Assembly: GCA_015499985.1 (NCBI GenBank) | Contig: JAAAUF010001198.1 | Coordinates: forward strand, 1-10,462 | Origin: Haplosporangium gracile | Lineage: Eukaryota > Mortierellomycota > Mortierellomycetes > Mortierellales > Mortierellaceae | Reading direction: 5' to 3' | Length of the DNA stretch: 10,462 nt | Part shown: one piece after another, positions 1 through 7,631 of the stretch | Layout: the number at the start of each line of letters is the position of its first letter | Position numbering within the stretch: the first letter of the stretch is position 1 | Notes under the pieces: generated by a model | Told to the model about the DNA's origin: nothing | The model's input: the letters and a program-made list of their open reading frames with translations, nothing else | Database searches by the model: none | Program-made: the position numbers and the translations under genes

Positions 1-384
1 CTTTTGAGTGTGATCTAGCGTGATCACTACCTCTCTCTTCCTCTTCCTCTTCTTCTTTGCCGGTCTAGTTGAGACCGTGCGGGACCTTTCGCTAGAGTGC
101 CTAAGTAGTTTCCCCACAGTCAACTGTCGTGAATTGCGACCTTTTTGCTCACCAGTTTTTTATTTCCTTTTTGCCACCAAAATATTTGCCACCTAAATTT
201 CCGGCCGCCGGGTTTTTTTTCATTTCTTTTCTCACCTTCCTATTTTTTTTCTCTATTACGTGTTCCCTATTCCTACACGCCCTACGAATCTAAGAGCCTT
301 TGTTTTGATCACGATGACCGGATGAACCTCCCGCTCATTGCTCCAACGTCCCCGATCAACGCCAAGATGCTTTCGTTGTTGTTG
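1..384. other. Left flank, no gene seen
   Basis: This T/C-rich stretch shows no credible coding region. The open frames across it begin at non-ATG codons and encode Phe/Leu/Ser runs that simply reflect pyrimidine tracts. Two small inverted repeats are present. GTGATC at 10-15 and GATCAC at 22-27 are separated by 6 nt. CGGTCT at 61-66 and AGACCG at 72-77 are separated by 5 nt. Neither lies in a tRNA-like context. An ATG at 322 opens a 40-codon frame dominated by Leu/Phe, which I do not believe. The segment may be upstream regulatory DNA of the small ORF at 508 or the tail of a gene outside the window. Confidence 0.5.
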
Positions 385-452
385 TTCTTCCTTTTATTTT
401 TCTTCTCTTTCTTCCCTTCTGCAACAGTGACCGCCCATAAATAGTATATAAG
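385..452 (+). promoter_or_regulatory. Pyrimidine tract plus TATA box, promoter of the small ORF
   Basis: A long C/T-rich tract (about 385-420) is followed by TATATAAG at 445-452, a good match to the TATA consensus. Transcription would be expected to start roughly 25-35 nt downstream, near 475-485, just before the ATG at 508. The same pyrimidine-then-TATA layout occurs at the two other promoters proposed in this window, which raises confidence. If the start lies upstream of 477, the transcript would carry a seven-codon upstream ORF (477-500). Confidence 0.5.
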
Positions 453-507
453 TAGACACAAACCAATTAATAGAAAATGATCTCTTCCTTTCACTCATAA
501 AAGTTGC

Positions 508-801
508 ATGGTAGCAAAGGTCCTCGATTCTACCGACCACCCCTCAGACCCCCCAGAACACACCCTTGATCAATTCTACCCTCTAGACACCTCTTCCAGC
601 TCTCCAGGCATCACTCCCGGCACCTCCTCCGTTCCTTCACCTTGCCTCCCCCCAGTCGACACATACTCTATCACCGATTTCCTCACACACACACACATCA
701 TGAACGACCTGCCCCTCGCCATCATTATCGAACTCGACACCACCTCCAAACCCGCCAAGTACATGTATATGACAACGGTGAAGGAACGTGACAAGTGGTA
801 A
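508..801 (+). CDS. Hypothetical 97-aa protein, unrecognised
   Basis: An ATG at 508 opens a 97-codon frame ending in TAA at 799-801. I do not recognise the product. The N-terminal half is rich in Asp, Pro, Ser and Thr and is probably disordered. The C-terminal third holds a short hydrophobic stretch (LPLAIII, about residues 69-75) and then a basic, Tyr/Met-containing tail ending in KERDKW. No signal peptide or full membrane segment is visible. Third codon positions are mostly C, as in real coding sequence and unlike the flanks, and a TATATAAG box lies 56 nt upstream. A (CA)7 microsatellite sits inside the frame. It is convergent with the large NACHT gene, 135 bp stop to stop, so their 3' untranslated regions probably overlap. 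It could be a small gene, a first exon or a decayed fragment. Existence is moderately likely; function is unknown. Confidence 0.45.
   Translation: MVAKVLDSTDHPSDPPEHTLDQFYPLDTSSSSPGITPGTSSVPSPCLPPVDTYSITDFLTHTHIMNDLPLAIIIELDTTSKPAKYMYMTTVKERDKW
684..697. repeat. (CA)7 microsatellite
   Basis: Seven perfect CA units lie inside the small ORF, read as alternating Thr and His. Because the unit is 2 bp, a change in copy number would shift the frame. Confidence 0.9.
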
Positions 802-825
802 TTGCATGGTAAAAAAACAACAAGC

Positions 826-850
826 GTGAGCACAAACACTGTGAGCACAA
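826..850. repeat. Direct repeat GTGAGCACAA, two copies
   Basis: GTGAGCACAA occurs at 826-835 and again at 841-850, a 15-bp period. Both lie in the 136-bp gap between the small ORF and the stop of the NACHT gene. Read on the minus strand they become TTGTGCTCAC, in a GT-rich stretch about 90-110 nt past the NACHT stop, where 3'-end processing elements could lie. No exact AATAAA is present there. Function is not established. Confidence 0.6.
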
Positions 851-936
851 GCGTTACAAGGTTAGAAGAAGTATCGATGTTAAATAGCAATTGCAAAGAT
901 TTAATGTTTTTTCCTACTACCTGTAAAGCTTGCCTA

Positions 937-3900
937 TCACCAACGTGGTTCGCCAATGGTGCCTCGCTGAGCCAGCAGATTTTCGTTGTTCCTGCTCAAC
1001 CCAACAACCCCTTGAACATTAGCCAGACTAACCATGAGCCCATCAAAGGCAGACCTCCAATGCAACTGCACCTTGTGTGACCCATCTTCAGGCTCCACCA
1101 GCTTCCACATCCGGACCGACTTGTCCGCGCACCCAGTGACAAAGTACATGCTTCTATTGTCTTTTGGGAACAGAGGTTTCCATGCAATGCTGTTAACCTC
1201 CCCGACAAACTCCTCCACCGTGACCAAGCATTTTCCAGTCTGTACATCCCAGATCTTCACCGTCTTGTCCCAGCTTCCAGTCGCAACGCGGAGGTTGTTC
1301 GGCGAAAAAGCAATGGCTGTGATAGCGTTCCTGTGTCCTGTTGTACCCGTCAATTCATACGTGGTCTGGCTGGAAGAAACGTCCCAAATCCTCGCGGTTC
1401 CGTCTCGACTTCCTGATGCAAGCTTCTTGCCATCACTCGAAAACGACACTGACTCGACAGCATTGCTATGACCCTTGAGGTCGCGGTCAAAGAGGCCGTC
1501 GCGTGCATGCCACAACTTGATGTTGTTGTCTCCACTTCCCGAGGCCAGATGGATCTGCTGACGGTTGGGAGAATAGACCAGGGTTTTGACCACCTCCGAG
1601 TGACCAGGAAAGATATAGCAAACTTTGCCAGTCCGGGCGGACCACACCTTAATCAAACAATCATCACTTCCAGTCGCAATATGGGCTCCCGTTGGAGAAA
1701 AGGCAACAGCGGTAACGGCCTCGGTGTGTCCACTTAGCGTGTGTCCCCCCTCTCCTGTTTGAACATTCCAGACCCGAGCCGTCTTATCGTAACTGCCAGA
1801 GACGAGGAACTTGCTGTCGTGCGAAAAGGCTATGCTGGTGACAGAGTTGCTGTGACCGCGCAAGTCGACAACAGAGGCGCCAGTTTTGGCATTGTAAAGT
1901 CGGACAAGGTCGATACTGCAGGTGGCAACCAGTTGACCGTCCGATGAACACGCCACTGACGAGAAACTGAACGTGTGGTCACTCGAGTTGATGCCAATTG
2001 CAGTTGCAAATGCTGGCCCCACGTCCAAACTGGGAGATGAGGAGTGGCCTCCGCTCTGGGACTGGTTGAGATCGTCGGACGGCGAGTGAGAGACACTCTC
2101 CACGCTACCAACGGATGGGCTGTGTTCGCTCAAAAGCGCGCTGGCACTGGTATCCCACAGACGAACGGTAGAATCCCAGCTTCCTGTGGCAATTTGAGCC
2201 TTGTCGGGCGAATAGGACAGAGTTACAACCGACTGTGTATGGCCGCTGAGGACAGGACCGGGAGTTCCTGTCAAGCCGTCCCAGAGTCGTACAGTATGAT
2301 CGCCACTGCCAGACGCGAGTTGGTGACCGCTTGGAGAAAAGGAGACCTTTTTAACGAACGCGGTGTGTCCCTTTAGGATATAAAGAGGCATACCATTTGT
2401 ACCGTTCCACAATCGCACCGTCATGTCCTGTCCACTCGAGGCAACAAGATTGTTGGTAGGCGATATTGAGACGCTGGTGACCCATGCCGTGTGCCCTCGC
2501 ATGACATGCTTCTGAAGTCCTGTCTTGGGGTCCCACAACCGCACGGTCCAATCGTAACTTGCAGTGGCCATGAGACCTCCGCTCGGTGAATACGTGACGC
2601 TCTTGACAGCGCCCATATGTCCCTTCAGCTGCAACGCGACATTGAACGTGTTAAGATCGTATACACGGACAATAGAGTCATGGCTAGCAGCAGCTACCTG
2701 GTCACCATCGGGTGAGTAGACCACGCAAGTGACTGTCTCGGGCTGGCCATCGAGTATCTTTCCAAGGACGCCCGTTTTGACGTTCCAGAACTTGACCAAT
2801 TTGTCCTCGCTTGCAGAGACGAGCTGTGTGTTGTCTGGAGAGAATGACAGGTAGGTGACCGTCCAGTTATGACCAGCAAGGTCACGCAATCGCACCCAGC
2901 TGTCGGTCTTGAATAGGGTGATGGCACCTCCGCTAAACCCGACGGCAAGCAGCTGACCGTTAGGCGAGTAGGCGCAGGTGTTGACCTCGGCCTTCATATG
3001 AAGATATGGCCACTCTCCAAACTGAGCGTCCCTCATCTGGGCGCCCATAAAGTTGGCATGTCTCAGCCAGGCCCTGGTGAGCGTAGCGCCAGTCAAGTCA
3101 GCTCCTGCCAGTTGCACCGAGTCAAAGTCTCCTCCAGACAGATTGGCTCCAGGAATGCGGGCTCCGGAAAGATCGACCCCGTTGAACCGCTCCCCAGCGC
3201 GGACCAAGACGGTGATAGCGTTTGCGGCATCCACAGCAGCGCTGGGATCTGTCTTTGAGCGCTCGATGGTTGCTAGAAATTGCCCCTTTAATGTCTCATC
3301 CTGCTGGACACGCTCTGCCAAGAACTGAAGTGTAGAAGAGTCCTTGACCAGAACAGACATGGGTAGTGACTTGCTCGTAGTCAAAGACGGTTTCCTGACT
3401 GGCCTTGGAAGTGAAGTCAAGGTTGAAGTTGGAGGAGTCATCCGCTTTGGAGGAAGGCACTGAGGTGGCAGTGACATCGGCCTGCTTAAAGGAGCGTCTC
3501 GGACTGTGGAAGGGTCCCTAGCTGGAGGTCGAGTCTCGAAGGGATCAGAAAAGTAATTCTTGACTGAAGCTGAGGTGTTGTCCAAAGTAAGTCTCCTAGC
3601 CGAAGACAGGACGCTGATTGGGGTTGAAACCCTGGATGGTGATGTCGTCCTGGGTAAAGAAGGAGCGCTTATTGGAGAAGAAACCCTTGCTGGTGACAAC
3701 ACCTCAGGCTCGGCATTGCTCTGGTTGGCAGAAGCGGCCATTTCGTTATTGGTATTGTCGGAGAGGGCAGGCTGGACAGGGTCAGTGGGATCAGTAGAGG
3801 GCTCAGCGAGGCTTGGCTGGTCGATGATCGCGAGTGAATAAAAATACTCGACCAACGATCGGTGAATGAACCGATGCTGATTACCTACACGTGTCATAGG

Positions 3901-6900
3901 GCTGGACTCGCGGAGGATCCTGATCCTAATGTCATGTCCGAAGAAGTCCTCCTTCCAGGTTCCTCTGTCCCTTTTGTCATAGTGTACAAACGGAATGTTG
4001 TCGTGCTTTGTGACAATGTGCGCCGCTAGACTCTTGGAGTAGCTCATAACTGCCTCCGCAAAGCCCTCATTGACGAGTTCTTCGAACTGAATTTGAACCT
4101 CGGCAGTCGAAGAATGGAGAACACTCTGGATGCGCCTCTTGCTGACCTGGATCCACTGCTCGATGAAACTGTCGTAGAGCATCAGACGGGTAGCCCTGAG
4201 CTTGGTCACATCCGGGAAGTCGTTGTAGACGGACGGCAGAGACTTCAAGGATAGCATCAGTAGGAAGGGATTCTTGACCAGCTCCATCATATTGGAAATG
4301 CTCTGAAGCTTCTGCATGTACTCCTCCACATCCCATACCTCTCGGCCGTCAAAGAGTGTGTGCGTGTCCTTGTGGTGCACAAACTTGCCGACGTATTCTG
4401 TGATCTGATCGCTCGAGAACGGAACAATAACGGCCTCCTGGAAGAGGCCGGGACGAATGGCGTTGTACTTGTCGGGCGAAACCGGTTCAAAGCGCCATCG
4501 GTAGTCCTGGCTAAGATACGCGGTTCTGCAACTGATGATCATTTTGACGTTCCACTGATCCGGCTGGTTGAAAAAGTTGGACCCGTAAAGGTTGCCCCGG
4601 AGCTGGCTCTCGTCGTAGCCATCGCAAATCACCGTAAACGCGTGATTCAATTTCATCTCCTGAATTTGATCATCCTTGAAGCCATGCGCAAGCAATTGTT
4701 TAGTAATCAACTCCTGATCTGGTCGATCAATGGCGGGCAAGTTGATGTGCAGTGGAATCCTGTCGCCTTTCTTGTACTTCGTCCACAGCTCACACTCCAG
4801 ATGTCGATTAAACATGGACTTGCCGGCTCCAGAGTCACCAAGCAACAAAAAGACGTGTTGTTCACTCTTTAAAAACAGCCTGACTTTCGTCATCAATGGG
4901 AATGAGACTCGATCCTTTTCCCGCAGATTGGCCTTAGCATTAGGCGAAATGTAGATTGTTCGGCTATAGCCTTTGGTCCGCTTGCGCTTTAGGTTGGCCA
5001 GGTCACGCTCGACGGCTGCAGTGGGCTGAACTCGATCGAGTAGGGGCGATGAGACCGATTTGGGCAAAGTGTCGATCAGCGGAAAGGACTCGTAGAGCAC
5101 GTCATCAATGGCGTCGAGCAAGTCTTCCAGCCTGCTGTGAACCTCGCCTACGATAATCTCACTCATCGACTTTCTGACATGGCGAAGGATCGTCAGCATC
5201 CACAGCCTAACGCTATCATCCTTGGTCCATTTGTCCCCGCATTCGAGTAAGTGAATCAGAAACATGACTGCCTGCCTTCGAACGGGGTAGGTCCAAGATT
5301 GATCCATTGCAATCTCTCCCAGAAGCTGAGAGATTCCCCATTGGAACTCGGGCTCATGTCGACAGGGCGCCTCCAGGATCAGACTCTTGAGATCAAGGAG
5401 TCGACCGTCACGGACCAAGTTGTTGGCTGCACGAAGGGCGGGGTACCAAGGACGTTTGAAGCCAGAACCCAATCCTTGCTTGAGAGCGTCAAAAACACCT
5501 CGTCCACCCTGAATCAGAGTACGCACACCCTCGAAGCCACTCTTTACGGTATCGTATGTCTCGCTCACGGTCTTTTGAAGTTGCTTCAGACCGTCAAAGA
5601 GATCGCCCAGATCCACCTTGACAACACCAGAGACCTTGATGACTCCCTCCGCGACGGTGCCGGTGTGACGCAAGACGGCCTGCAGGGCGGTTTCCTCGTC
5701 CGGGACGTACTGCAACGCCTGAAATGCATACGAGGCTTGATACAGGAGGTAAGGATCATCACTCTCCCGGACCTCGTTCAAAATCTCAGAGAGTGGTTCG
5801 CGCTGCGTCACTCGATCCAGATCCTTGACTTTGCACTCTGCCATGACATCAAGCACACGAGAGACGGCGACAGTTAGGTGGAAGGGATGCTCGCTCGACT
5901 GCAGATGCGTGTTCTGTAGTTGCTTCCGGAGAACCTCCAAGACTCGGACCAAGTCATCTTGGTGTAGGCAACCGTCCGAGGCGGATTGGATAAGCTGGAC
6001 CAAACCTTGGAGCAGATAAGTATCCTGTAGTGTGGCTTCCCCAAACGCCTTTATAATGTCGTTCAGCAACTTGCGGTAGTGTTCCTGGTCCAGCGTTGGT
6101 GCTATGAGCAAAATTTCTGCGATGGCTACTGAGTCCTTGATGTTGTCCTTGGTGAATTCCTCCAAGACTATACTCGCCAGCTCATGTATATGTTGCTGTT
6201 CAGTGTCCTCCTTCAGTACTACCTTAAGCCATGAACGTTGAGCTTCCGTGAGTTGCCGTTGCTGATCGTTATTTTTTGCTTCCAAGAGTAAACTCTTACA
6301 GAGTGCCAGCTGAGCGGTACTTGCGATACGACTGCCTTCGATGGGCATTGGAATGTCGGGCGGTGGTCTCGGCACATTCGCAGCGAAGATGTCTTGGTAC
6401 ATTTGATCAGTCTTTGGTAGTTGCTTGTTTGGGATGGGGATACTGGGCAGGGATTTATCCCTGGAGAGTTGTTTCCTGCTTGGAGTCAGGGGTCTAGACG
6501 ACGACGACGACGACGACGACGAGGTGGTGGGCGATTCGGGTTTGGATGCAGGCGATAATGATGAATTCGGCTGTAGGGCTGCTTGGTGCGAGTGTGGTGA
6601 CTGGTGTGGGAAAGATGTTGGGTGCCCATGTCCCGGTTGGTGTGTTAAGAACATCTGGTGTCCGTACGCTGACTGGTGCGCAGACCGCGTTTGGTTCTCT
6701 TTGGCAGGATGGTGTGCTGAAGCCTGTTGATAAGTAAAGGTCGATGTGGGAGGTTTGGCATTGGGCTTCCCGCCTGTTGTAACATGGCCCTGAAGTGACT
6801 TTGCCATCATTGCAGTTAGGGTGTAGTTGTTGCTATTGGCCTCTTGGTCCACATTGTAATAGATCGTTTTTTTTGGGCTTGTGAAGGAGGCGGGGGTTAT

Positions 6901-6978
6901 CGTACTGGATTCGGAGGATGATGACCTGTTGCCACCGAGAAAGGGAGGTGATCGAGGGGGAGTGCTGTTCTGCGCCAT
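937..6978 (-). CDS. NACHT NTPase with ARM-like region, pentapeptide repeats and 14 WD40 repeats (STAND/NLR-like)
   Basis: A 2013-aa single-exon protein starting at ATG 6976-6978, the first ATG of its frame; the frame continues upstream only through a GTG codon. Domains in order: disordered N-terminus (1-~210) with a His/Gln-rich tract (89-133) and nine serines (153-161); alpha-helical ARM-like region (~215-645); NACHT domain (~700-900) with Walker A GDSGAGKS (714-721), Walker B ICDGYDE (784-790) and a sensor-like Arg818 in ISCR; a helical segment ending in the RFIHRSLVEYF motif; Ser/Pro-rich linker (1054-1212); pentapeptide repeats (1265-1320); two seven-blade WD40 sets (1328-1620 and 1670-1963); a 50-residue tail. 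Such STAND ATPases are thought to act as cytosolic switches: ligand binding by the repeats permits ATP-driven oligomerisation. Both Walker motifs are intact, so ATP binding is expected. The ligand and output are unknown. No signal peptide or membrane segment follows the chosen start. It is close to the Mortierella 'Arm-like repeat' proteins I recall, and a role in non-self recognition is inference. Confidence 0.93.
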   Translation of the reverse strand: MAQNSTPPRSPPFLGGNRSSSSESSTITPASFTSPKKTIYYNVDQEANSNNYTLTAMMAKSLQGHVTTGGKPNAKPPTSTFTYQQASAHHPAKENQTRSAHQSAYGHQMFLTHQPGHGHPTSFPHQSPHSHQAALQPNSSLSPASKPESPTTSSSSSSSSSRPLTPSRKQLSRDKSLPSIPIPNKQLPKTDQMYQDIFAANVPRPPPDIPMPIEGSRIASTAQLALCKSLLLEAKNNDQQRQLTEAQRSWLKVVLKEDTEQQHIHELASIVLEEFTKDNIKDSVAIAEILLIAPTLDQEHYRKLLNDIIKAFGEATLQDTYLLQGLVQLIQSASDGCLHQDDLVRVLEVLRKQLQNTHLQSSEHPFHLTVAVSRVLDVMAECKVKDLDRVTQREPLSEILNEVRESDDPYLLYQASYAFQALQYVPDEETALQAVLRHTGTVAEGVIKVSGVVKVDLGDLFDGLKQLQKTVSETYDTVKSGFEGVRTLIQGGRGVFDALKQGLGSGFKRPWYPALRAANNLVRDGRLLDLKSLILEAPCRHEPEFQWGISQLLGEIAMDQSWTYPVRRQAVMFLIHLLECGDKWTKDDSVRLWMLTILRHVRKSMSEIIVGEVHSRLEDLLDAIDDVLYESFPLIDTLPKSVSSPLLDRVQPTAAVERDLANLKRKRTKGYSRTIYISPNAKANLREKDRVSFPLMTKVRLFLKSEQHVFLLLGDSGAGKSMFNRHLECELWTKYKKGDRIPLHINLPAIDRPDQELITKQLLAHGFKDDQIQEMKLNHAFTVICDGYDESQLRGNLYGSNFFNQPDQWNVKMIISCRTAYLSQDYRWRFEPVSPDKYNAIRPGLFQEAVIVPFSSDQITEYVGKFVHHKDTHTLFDGREVWDVEEYMQKLQSISNMMELVKNPFLLMLSLKSLPSVYNDFPDVTKLRATRLMLYDSFIEQWIQVSKRRIQSVLHSSTAEVQIQFEELVNEGFAEAVMSYSKSLAAHIVTKHDNIPFVHYDKRDRGTWKEDFFGHDIRIRILRESSPMTRVGNQHRFIHRSLVEYFYSLAIIDQPSLAEPSTDPTDPVQPALSDNTNNEMAASANQSNAEPEVLSPARVSSPISAPSLPRTTSPSRVSTPISVLSSARRLTLDNTSASVKNYFSDPFETRPPARDPSTVRDAPLSRPMSLPPQCLPPKRMTPPTSTLTSLPRPVRKPSLTTSKSLPMSVLVKDSSTLQFLAERVQQDETLKGQFLATIERSKTDPSAAVDAANAITVLVRAGERFNGVDLSGARIPGANLSGGDFDSVQLAGADLTGATLTRAWLRHANFMGAQMRDAQFGEWPYLHMKAEVNTCAYSPNGQLLAVGFSGGAITLFKTDSWVRLRDLAGHNWTVTYLSFSPDNTQLVSASEDKLVKFWNVKTGVLGKILDGQPETVTCVVYSPDGDQVAAASHDSIVRVYDLNTFNVALQLKGHMGAVKSVTYSPSGGLMATASYDWTVRLWDPKTGLQKHVMRGHTAWVTSVSISPTNNLVASSGQDMTVRLWNGTNGMPLYILKGHTAFVKKVSFSPSGHQLASGSGDHTVRLWDGLTGTPGPVLSGHTQSVVTLSYSPDKAQIATGSWDSTVRLWDTSASALLSEHSPSVGSVESVSHSPSDDLNQSQSGGHSSSPSLDVGPAFATAIGINSSDHTFSFSSVACSSDGQLVATCSIDLVRLYNAKTGASVVDLRGHSNSVTSIAFSHDSKFLVSGSYDKTARVWNVQTGEGGHTLSGHTEAVTAVAFSPTGAHIATGSDDCLIKVWSARTGKVCYIFPGHSEVVKTLVYSPNRQQIHLASGSGDNNIKLWHARDGLFDRDLKGHSNAVESVSFSSDGKKLASGSRDGTARIWDVSSSQTTYELTGTTGHRNAITAIAFSPNNLRVATGSWDKTVKIWDVQTGKCLVTVEEFVGEVNSIAWKPLFPKDNRSMYFVTGCADKSVRMWKLVEPEDGSHKVQLHWRSAFDGLMVSLANVQGVVGLSRNNENLLAQRGTIGEPRW
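1090..2997 (-). repeat. WD40 array, 14 blades in two sets of seven
   Basis: Fourteen WD40 units can be laid out by the GH...SPD/SG...D.TVRLWD pattern. Set A (2119-2997) has seven units; units 2-7 are exactly 42 residues (126 bp) each. A 49-residue Ser/Gly/His-rich linker (1972-2118) follows. Set B (1090-1971) has seven units of 38-45 residues. Set B's first unit lacks a GH start and is one residue short between its SID turn and the LVRLY strand. Its last unit has a 5-8-residue insertion (PLFPKDNRSMY region). Seven plus seven fits two closed beta-propellers. The units are well diverged, so this is an old array and not a fresh tandem amplification. Confidence 0.88.
3019..3186 (-). other. Pentapeptide-repeat segment of the NACHT protein
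   Basis: Residues 1265-1320 follow the A(D/N)LXX pattern: about eleven consecutive pentapeptides with L, F, V or M at the centre and A, G or S at the -2 position (for example GANLSG, GADLTGATL, HANFMGAQM). This is a short right-handed quadrilateral beta-helix. It bridges the disordered linker and the first WD40 blade, and probably forms a rigid spacer or packing surface before the propellers. Confidence 0.85.
3605..3705 (-). repeat. 54-bp imperfect duplication in the Ser/Pro linker
   Basis: Segments beginning ATTGG at 3617 and 3671 align over about 34 bp with roughly 70% identity, plus matching GGA.GCT flanks. The period is 54 bp (18 residues). In the protein this appears as two SPxRVSxPIS blocks. 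The repeat keeps the reading frame and looks like a local duplication in a disordered region. Confidence 0.6.
6499..6522 (-). repeat. (TCG)8 serine microsatellite
   Basis: Eight TCG codons in a row on the coding strand, next to one TCT, give nine consecutive serines (residues 153-161) in the disordered N-terminus. Length changes here would stay in frame and are likely to be polymorphic between isolates. Confidence 0.9.
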
Positions 6979-6992
6979 GGGAAAGTCAATTT

Positions 6993-7110
6993 CTATTATC
7001 AGAAAAAGAAGAGGATCAAAGCGGCGGAGCAGGGGTGAGGAACACAAATTAAGCGTATGGAGATGGAGAAGGAGAAGGAAGGCTAAACAAATAGAGATGA
7101 GTGTTCCTAC
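6993..7110 (-). other. Probable 5' leader intron 4 of the NACHT gene (118 nt)
   Basis: Donor CAAG|GTAGGA at 7110 and acceptor GATAATAG| ending at 6993, 15 nt upstream of the start ATG, with a pyrimidine-rich stretch before the acceptor (CCTCTTCTTTTTCTG). The branch-point candidate is weak (CTTAAT or CTGAT). Splicing would bring the leader to within 14 nt of ATG 6978. Confidence 0.55.
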
Positions 7111-7211
7111 CTTGGGCTGCGCCAGAGTAAGTCGGTGTTGTTTGAGGGAACTGATGAAGACAACGCTTTTGACTTGGGAACAGGGAGTATGCAGACTTAA
7201 AAATGATAAGA

Positions 7212-7290
7212 CTGGCAAACATAGAGAGCAAAAGTTAGGCTTGGGGATGTTGCTACTTGGAGAATACTTTTTTTTTTTCTTTTGGCTCAC
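7212..7290 (-). other. Probable 5' leader intron 3 of the NACHT gene (79 nt)
   Basis: Donor GAG|GTGAGC at 7290, branch point CCTAAC about 30 nt before the acceptor, a T/C-rich stretch, and acceptor TTTGCCAG| ending at 7212. All three signals are near consensus. The intron contains an upstream ATG (near 7220) that would otherwise open a competing frame. It also removes the A-rich run that encodes the implausible poly-Lys N-terminus of the unspliced frame. Confidence 0.68.
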
Positions 7291-7354
7291 CTCGGCGTAT
7301 GAAAAGTAGACGACCCTGGGGAAAATACGTCTGATGGTATGTGTGAGCGAGTAT

Positions 7355-7554
7355 CTATTTTGATTGCGTTCGTTAGGGCTGTTGATGGGCAGTTAATGGG
7401 CAGTTAATGGGCGATGCTCCCTTCTCTCTTAAAAATCTTTGAATTGTCCATTTTCGTCTTCGTTTGCTTGTTCCCTCTTTCCTCTCCTTCCTTAACCGTG
7501 GGTCCTCTCATTCAAGAGAGAGTCTAGTTTCTACAAGGTCATGGCAAGACATAC
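7355..7554 (-). other. Possible 5' leader intron 2 of the NACHT gene (about 200 nt)
   Basis: The donor CAAG|GTATGT at 7554 is excellent. The acceptor is less certain: AAATAG| ending at 7355, preceded by a CCCTAAC branch point about 20 nt away, fits best. CATCAG or CCCCAG slightly further on are alternatives. The interval holds several upstream ATGs that splicing would remove. Confidence 0.5.
7381..7413. repeat. 11-bp tandem repeat, three copies
   Basis: GTTRATGGGCR is repeated three times end to end (7381-7391, 7392-7402, 7403-7413) with two variant positions. On the minus strand each copy contains TTAAC or TCAAC, close to a branch-point motif. The repeat lies inside proposed leader intron 2, just upstream of the chosen CTAAC. 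Confidence 0.85.
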
Positions 7555-7631
7555 CTTGCGGGAAGCAGAGAGCTCTGACAGTTTAACGGGTATTTGCCGG
7601 AAATATCCTGAGACAAGGGTCGACGCTGGCT

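Noticed and set aside
61..77. Hairpin CGGTCT-N5-AGACCG as part of a tRNA or SINE-like element
   Set aside because: No A-box and B-box pair or cloverleaf can be built around it.
145..444. Plus-strand 99-codon frame rich in Phe, Leu and Ser
   Set aside because: It has a non-ATG start and its composition simply follows T/C tracts.
309..494. Minus-strand 61-residue frame resembling a signal peptide plus a Lys/Asn-rich tail
   Set aside because: It starts at GTG with no ATG near the start, and its Lys/Asn run is the reverse of a pyrimidine tract upstream of the 445-452 TATA box.
1090..2997. Regularly spaced repeats as a possible CRISPR array or recent tandem amplification
   Set aside because: The periodicity is the 126-bp coding length of diverged WD40 blades. 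There are no identical repeats with unique spacers.
4360..4872. 170-codon plus-strand frame inside the NACHT region
   Set aside because: It is antisense to the intact NACHT core with its Walker motifs. It has no promoter or family resemblance and is a shadow frame.
6979..7290. N-terminal extension of the NACHT protein by 104 residues
   Set aside because: The extension starts at GTG, contains no ATG before 6978, is low-complexity (poly-Lys, Leu/Ser runs) and overlaps two good introns. The ATG at 6978 is the supported start.
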